Shown here in pieces: positions 5,605 to 7,020 of a DNA stretch of 7,020 bases; within the stretch, counting starts at the first letter, position 1; every line of letters begins with the position of its first letter. The translations under genes were made by a program, and so were the position numbers. This DNA comes from CAZZGX01 sp964653715 (GTDB lineage: Bacteria; Patescibacteriota; Minisyncoccia; Ryanbacterales; GWA2-47-10b), in assembly GCA_964653715.1 (NCBI GenBank), contig CAZZGX010000043.1, positions 1-7,020 of the forward strand. Direction: 5' to 3'. Below the pieces are notes generated by a model. It was not told the origin of the DNA, did not search any database, and saw only the letters and a list, made by a program, of their open reading frames with translations.

Positions 5605-5850
5605 ATGGCAGAGACGGAAAAATTAAAAACTCCAAAAGTAGCGCGGATTTATATTGACCGGGATTTATGTATTGGAGCCGCAAGCTGTATAGCGATAGCG
5701 CCGGGTGTTTTCACGTTGGATGAAGAAAATAAAGCGGTCGTTATCAACGAAAAAGGCGCTGATGATGAAACAATACTGCTTGCCGCCCAATCATGCCCGA
5801 CTAAAGCGATTATTTTATTCGATAAAGAAGGTAATCAGATTTACCCATAA
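5605..5850 (+). CDS. Small ferredoxin with three cluster cysteines
   Basis: This 81-residue single-cluster ferredoxin-like protein (Fer4_13/Fer4_15-like) has Cys22, Cys28 and Cys63 in the pattern C-x5-C ... CP. The canonical second cysteine is Ala25 in LCIGAASC. Ala32 before Pro33 corresponds to the fourth position of a bacterial CxxCxxCxxxCP motif, which single-cluster ferredoxins replace. By comparison with Streptomyces P450-partner ferredoxins that carry [3Fe-4S] clusters with the same spacing, a [3Fe-4S] or labile [4Fe-4S] cluster is likely; this is inference. The gene begins 3 nt after the scaffold stop and has no SD, so it is cotranscribed. Position suggests electron supply to scaffold assembly or use as a cluster acceptor, taking the role that the [2Fe-2S] Fdx has in isc operons. 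Confidence 0.9.
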   Translation: MAETEKLKTPKVARIYIDRDLCIGAASCIAIAPGVFTLDEENKAVVINEKGADDETILLAAQSCPTKAIILFDKEGNQIYP

Positions 5851-5871
5851 ATTATTCATTGTAAAAAATAT

Positions 5872-6459
5872 ATGGAAATAAAACCACTCAGATATACAAA
5901 ACTCGAGGGAATTTCTGAAAGGCAGCTTAAAGAACACCACGATGTGCTCTACGCGGGTTATGTGAAAAAGGTTGATGAGATCAAAGAAAAGCTTAAAAGT
6001 GTTGATCTCGCTATGGTGAACGCGACCTACAGCGATCTTCGAGAGCTCAAGGTTGAGGAGACGTTTGCGTTAAATGGCGTCAGGCTCCACGAGGGCTATT
6101 TTGACAATATGAAAAGCGGTGGGAGCGAGCCCGCGGGAGTTATCAAAACTCTTATTGAGCGCGATTTTAGTTCCTATGAAAAATGGCTTCTTGAATTCAA
6201 GGCGCTTGGGCTCGCCGCGCGTGGCTGGGTGGTTCTTGGGTATGATCTTGACGAAAAACGTCTTCGTAATATCGTTTGCGACAGTCACAATCAAGGAGGC
6301 GTCTGGAACATGGTCGCTCTTTTTATTATGGATGTTTACGAGCACGCCTACTTCCTGGATTTTGCGACCGCGCGTAAGGCATACATAGAAACGTTTTTCA
6401 AAAATATCGATTGGGAATACGTTAATACTATGCTTGAAAAATATGGAATCCGAGATTGA
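5872..6459 (+). CDS. Superoxide dismutase, Fe/Mn family
   Basis: This 195-residue cytoplasmic enzyme disproportionates superoxide. The metal ligands aligned with E. coli SodB are His22 (KEHHD), His73 (RLHEGYF), Asp154 and His158 (DVYEHAYF). Tyr30 matches the gateway Tyr34. Position 69 is Gly and a Gln lies at 141 (SHNQGG). This Gly/Gln arrangement is the Mn-type pattern rather than the Gln69 of Fe enzymes, so Mn or cambialistic use is plausible but not proven. Several second-shell residues differ from E. coli: the His30/His31 equivalents are Leu26/Tyr27 and Trp77 is Phe77. There is no signal peptide. It lies 21 nt after the ferredoxin gene and overlaps the Nfu gene by 17 nt. Placement inside the Fe-S operon suggests protection of oxidant-sensitive clusters. 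No SD. Confidence 0.93.
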   Translation: MEIKPLRYTKLEGISERQLKEHHDVLYAGYVKKVDEIKEKLKSVDLAMVNATYSDLRELKVEETFALNGVRLHEGYFDNMKSGGSEPAGVIKTLIERDFSSYEKWLLEFKALGLAARGWVVLGYDLDEKRLRNIVCDSHNQGGVWNMVALFIMDVYEHAYFLDFATARKAYIETFFKNIDWEYVNTMLEKYGIRD

Positions 6460-6664
6460 AAAAGTTTTGGAAGAACAAGTACGTCCGATGTTGGCGCTTC
6501 ACCGTGGCAACGTTGATCTCGTCTCCTTTAAAGACGGTATTGTATATCTCCGTCTATTGGGCACCTGCAAAGGCTGTCCGCTCTCAACACTGACCCTTAA
6601 AGAGGGCGTTGAGATACTTTTGAAAGAAAATTTAAACGGCATCGAGCGCGTTGAGGCCGTTTGA
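6443..6664 (+). CDS. nfu: Nfu-type Fe-S carrier (NifU C-terminal domain)
   Basis: This 73-residue single-domain protein of the NifU C-terminal family has the CxxC motif TCKGCP (Cys42, Cys45), which in the family binds a bridging [4Fe-4S] cluster in a dimer and hands it to apo-proteins. The preceding GIVYLRLLG strand and the following STLTLKEGVE helix fit the domain. I prefer the ATG at 6443, which overlaps the SOD end by 17 nt. A TTG at 6434 would add three residues. It completes, as a separate polypeptide, the module missing from the upstream NifU-like scaffold. It is the last gene of the operon; I see no clear terminator after it. Confidence 0.92.
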   Translation: MESEIEKVLEEQVRPMLALHRGNVDLVSFKDGIVYLRLLGTCKGCPLSTLTLKEGVEILLKENLNGIERVEAV

Positions 6665-6675
6665 GCCTATTTGTT

Positions 6676-6704
6676 TTGACAATTAGGATTTTTCTCTGTA
6701 TACT
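6676..6704 (+). promoter_or_regulatory. Sigma70-type promoter of the HtrA-like gene
   Basis: TTGACA (6676-6681), a 17-nt spacer and TATACT (6699-6704) form a near-consensus promoter. Transcription should start near 6711, giving a leader of only about 9 nt before the ATG at 6720, with no SD. Confidence 0.8.
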
Positions 6705-6719
6705 AAAAAGTAAACTGCC

Positions 6720-7020
6720 ATGGAAGATTTATCAAAAAGTCAACTCGTACTGCTTTTCATTTTGGTAAGTATTATTGTCTCGTTTACGACCGCGATCGTG
6801 ACCGCGGCGCTTTTTGAGCAAGCGCCGACCTCCTCGGTGACCCAGACCATACAGCGTGTCATTGATAAGACGGTAGGGAACTCCGCGAGTCCACCTGAGA
6901 CCATAAAAGTTGTCACGCAAGAGCAGAGGATCATTGACGTTGCAAAAAATATCTCGCCGGCAGTAGTGAGCATCGTTGCGTCGAAAGATTTGCCTGTGGT
7001 GGAGCAATGCAGCTCTGCTT
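6720..7020 (+). CDS. N-terminus of a membrane-anchored HtrA/trypsin-like serine protease (runs off window)
   Basis: The open frame from the ATG at 6720 has no stop before the window end, giving 100 residues. A short cytoplasmic start (MEDLSKSQ) leads into a single hydrophobic segment (about 9-32, LVLLFILVSIIVSFTTAIV and onward) that would anchor the protein with its bulk outside. A low-complexity, Thr/Pro-containing stalk follows. Then comes a segment around VAKNISPAVVSIVAS (about 74-88) that matches the first strands of HtrA/DegP-type S1C proteases (SPAVVSI-type start). The catalytic His, Asp and Ser lie beyond the window, so activity cannot be judged. It has its own promoter, so it is probably independent of the Fe-S operon. 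Envelope quality control is the likely role if the rest is intact. Confidence 0.8.
   Translation, partial: MEDLSKSQLVLLFILVSIIVSFTTAIVTAALFEQAPTSSVTQTIQRVIDKTVGNSASPPETIKVVTQEQRIIDVAKNISPAVVSIVASKDLPVVEQCSSA

Noticed and set aside
6732..7007. Two - strand frames opposite the window end
   Set aside because: The + strand encodes a membrane anchor and an HtrA-like start with a good promoter; the opposite frames show no domain and have no start signals.
1..7020. CRISPR array, insertion sequence or defence genes
   Set aside because: No regularly spaced repeats, transposase-like frames or terminal inverted repeats were seen, and nearly all of the sequence is accounted for by recognised genes.

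Overview
The window looks like a bacterial chromosome segment, most likely from a candidate-phyla-radiation (Patescibacteria, Parcubacteria-like) genome. This assignment is inference. It rests on compact gene spacing, near-absence of Shine-Dalgarno (SD) sites, consensus sigma70-type promoters placed so close to start codons that several mRNAs should be leaderless, and protein types I associate with that group: a short ArsR with two CxxC pairs, a three-cysteine ferredoxin, and a membrane-anchored HtrA-like protein with a short N-terminus. TGA behaves as a normal stop, so the code is not the TGA=Gly code of SR1/Gracilibacteria. All genes called are on the + strand.

Layout. Positions 1-118 hold two tRNA-like 3' halves in tandem, the first Thr(UGU)-like and the second with a perfect T arm; neither folds as a clean complete tRNA inside the window. 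Positions 157-1416 encode a type-II NADH dehydrogenase-like flavoprotein, and 1454-1969 a 2-Cys peroxiredoxin, each with its own promoter only 6 nt from the ATG. Positions 2060-3247 encode a secreted zincin metalloprotease-like protein with a Thr/Ser linker. It is the only gene with a strong SD, and a clear intrinsic terminator follows it.

Positions 3347-6664 form a tightly packed operon: an ArsR-family regulator with four cysteines, a cysteine desulfurase (IscS/NifS), a NifU-type scaffold, a ferredoxin, an Fe/Mn superoxide dismutase and an Nfu-type carrier. An inverted repeat ending one base before the regulator's start codon is a good candidate operator. Positions 6720-7020 hold the N-terminus of a membrane-anchored HtrA/trypsin-like protease that runs off the window.

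How the genes fit together. The desulfurase supplies sulfur, the NifU-like protein is the scaffold, the ferredoxin may supply electrons or receive a cluster, and Nfu may transfer clusters. Superoxide dismutase in the same operon, with peroxiredoxin and NDH-2 upstream, ties Fe-S biogenesis to oxidant defence. The main candidate for something undescribed is the ArsR-type, four-cysteine regulator that seems to control a minimal Fe-S/superoxide operon, in the place where IscR or SufR would be expected. The other notable points are a NifU whose central Fer2_BFD-like segment has lost every cluster cysteine, and a secreted protease that shares the ligand spacing of anthrax-lethal-factor-like zincins.
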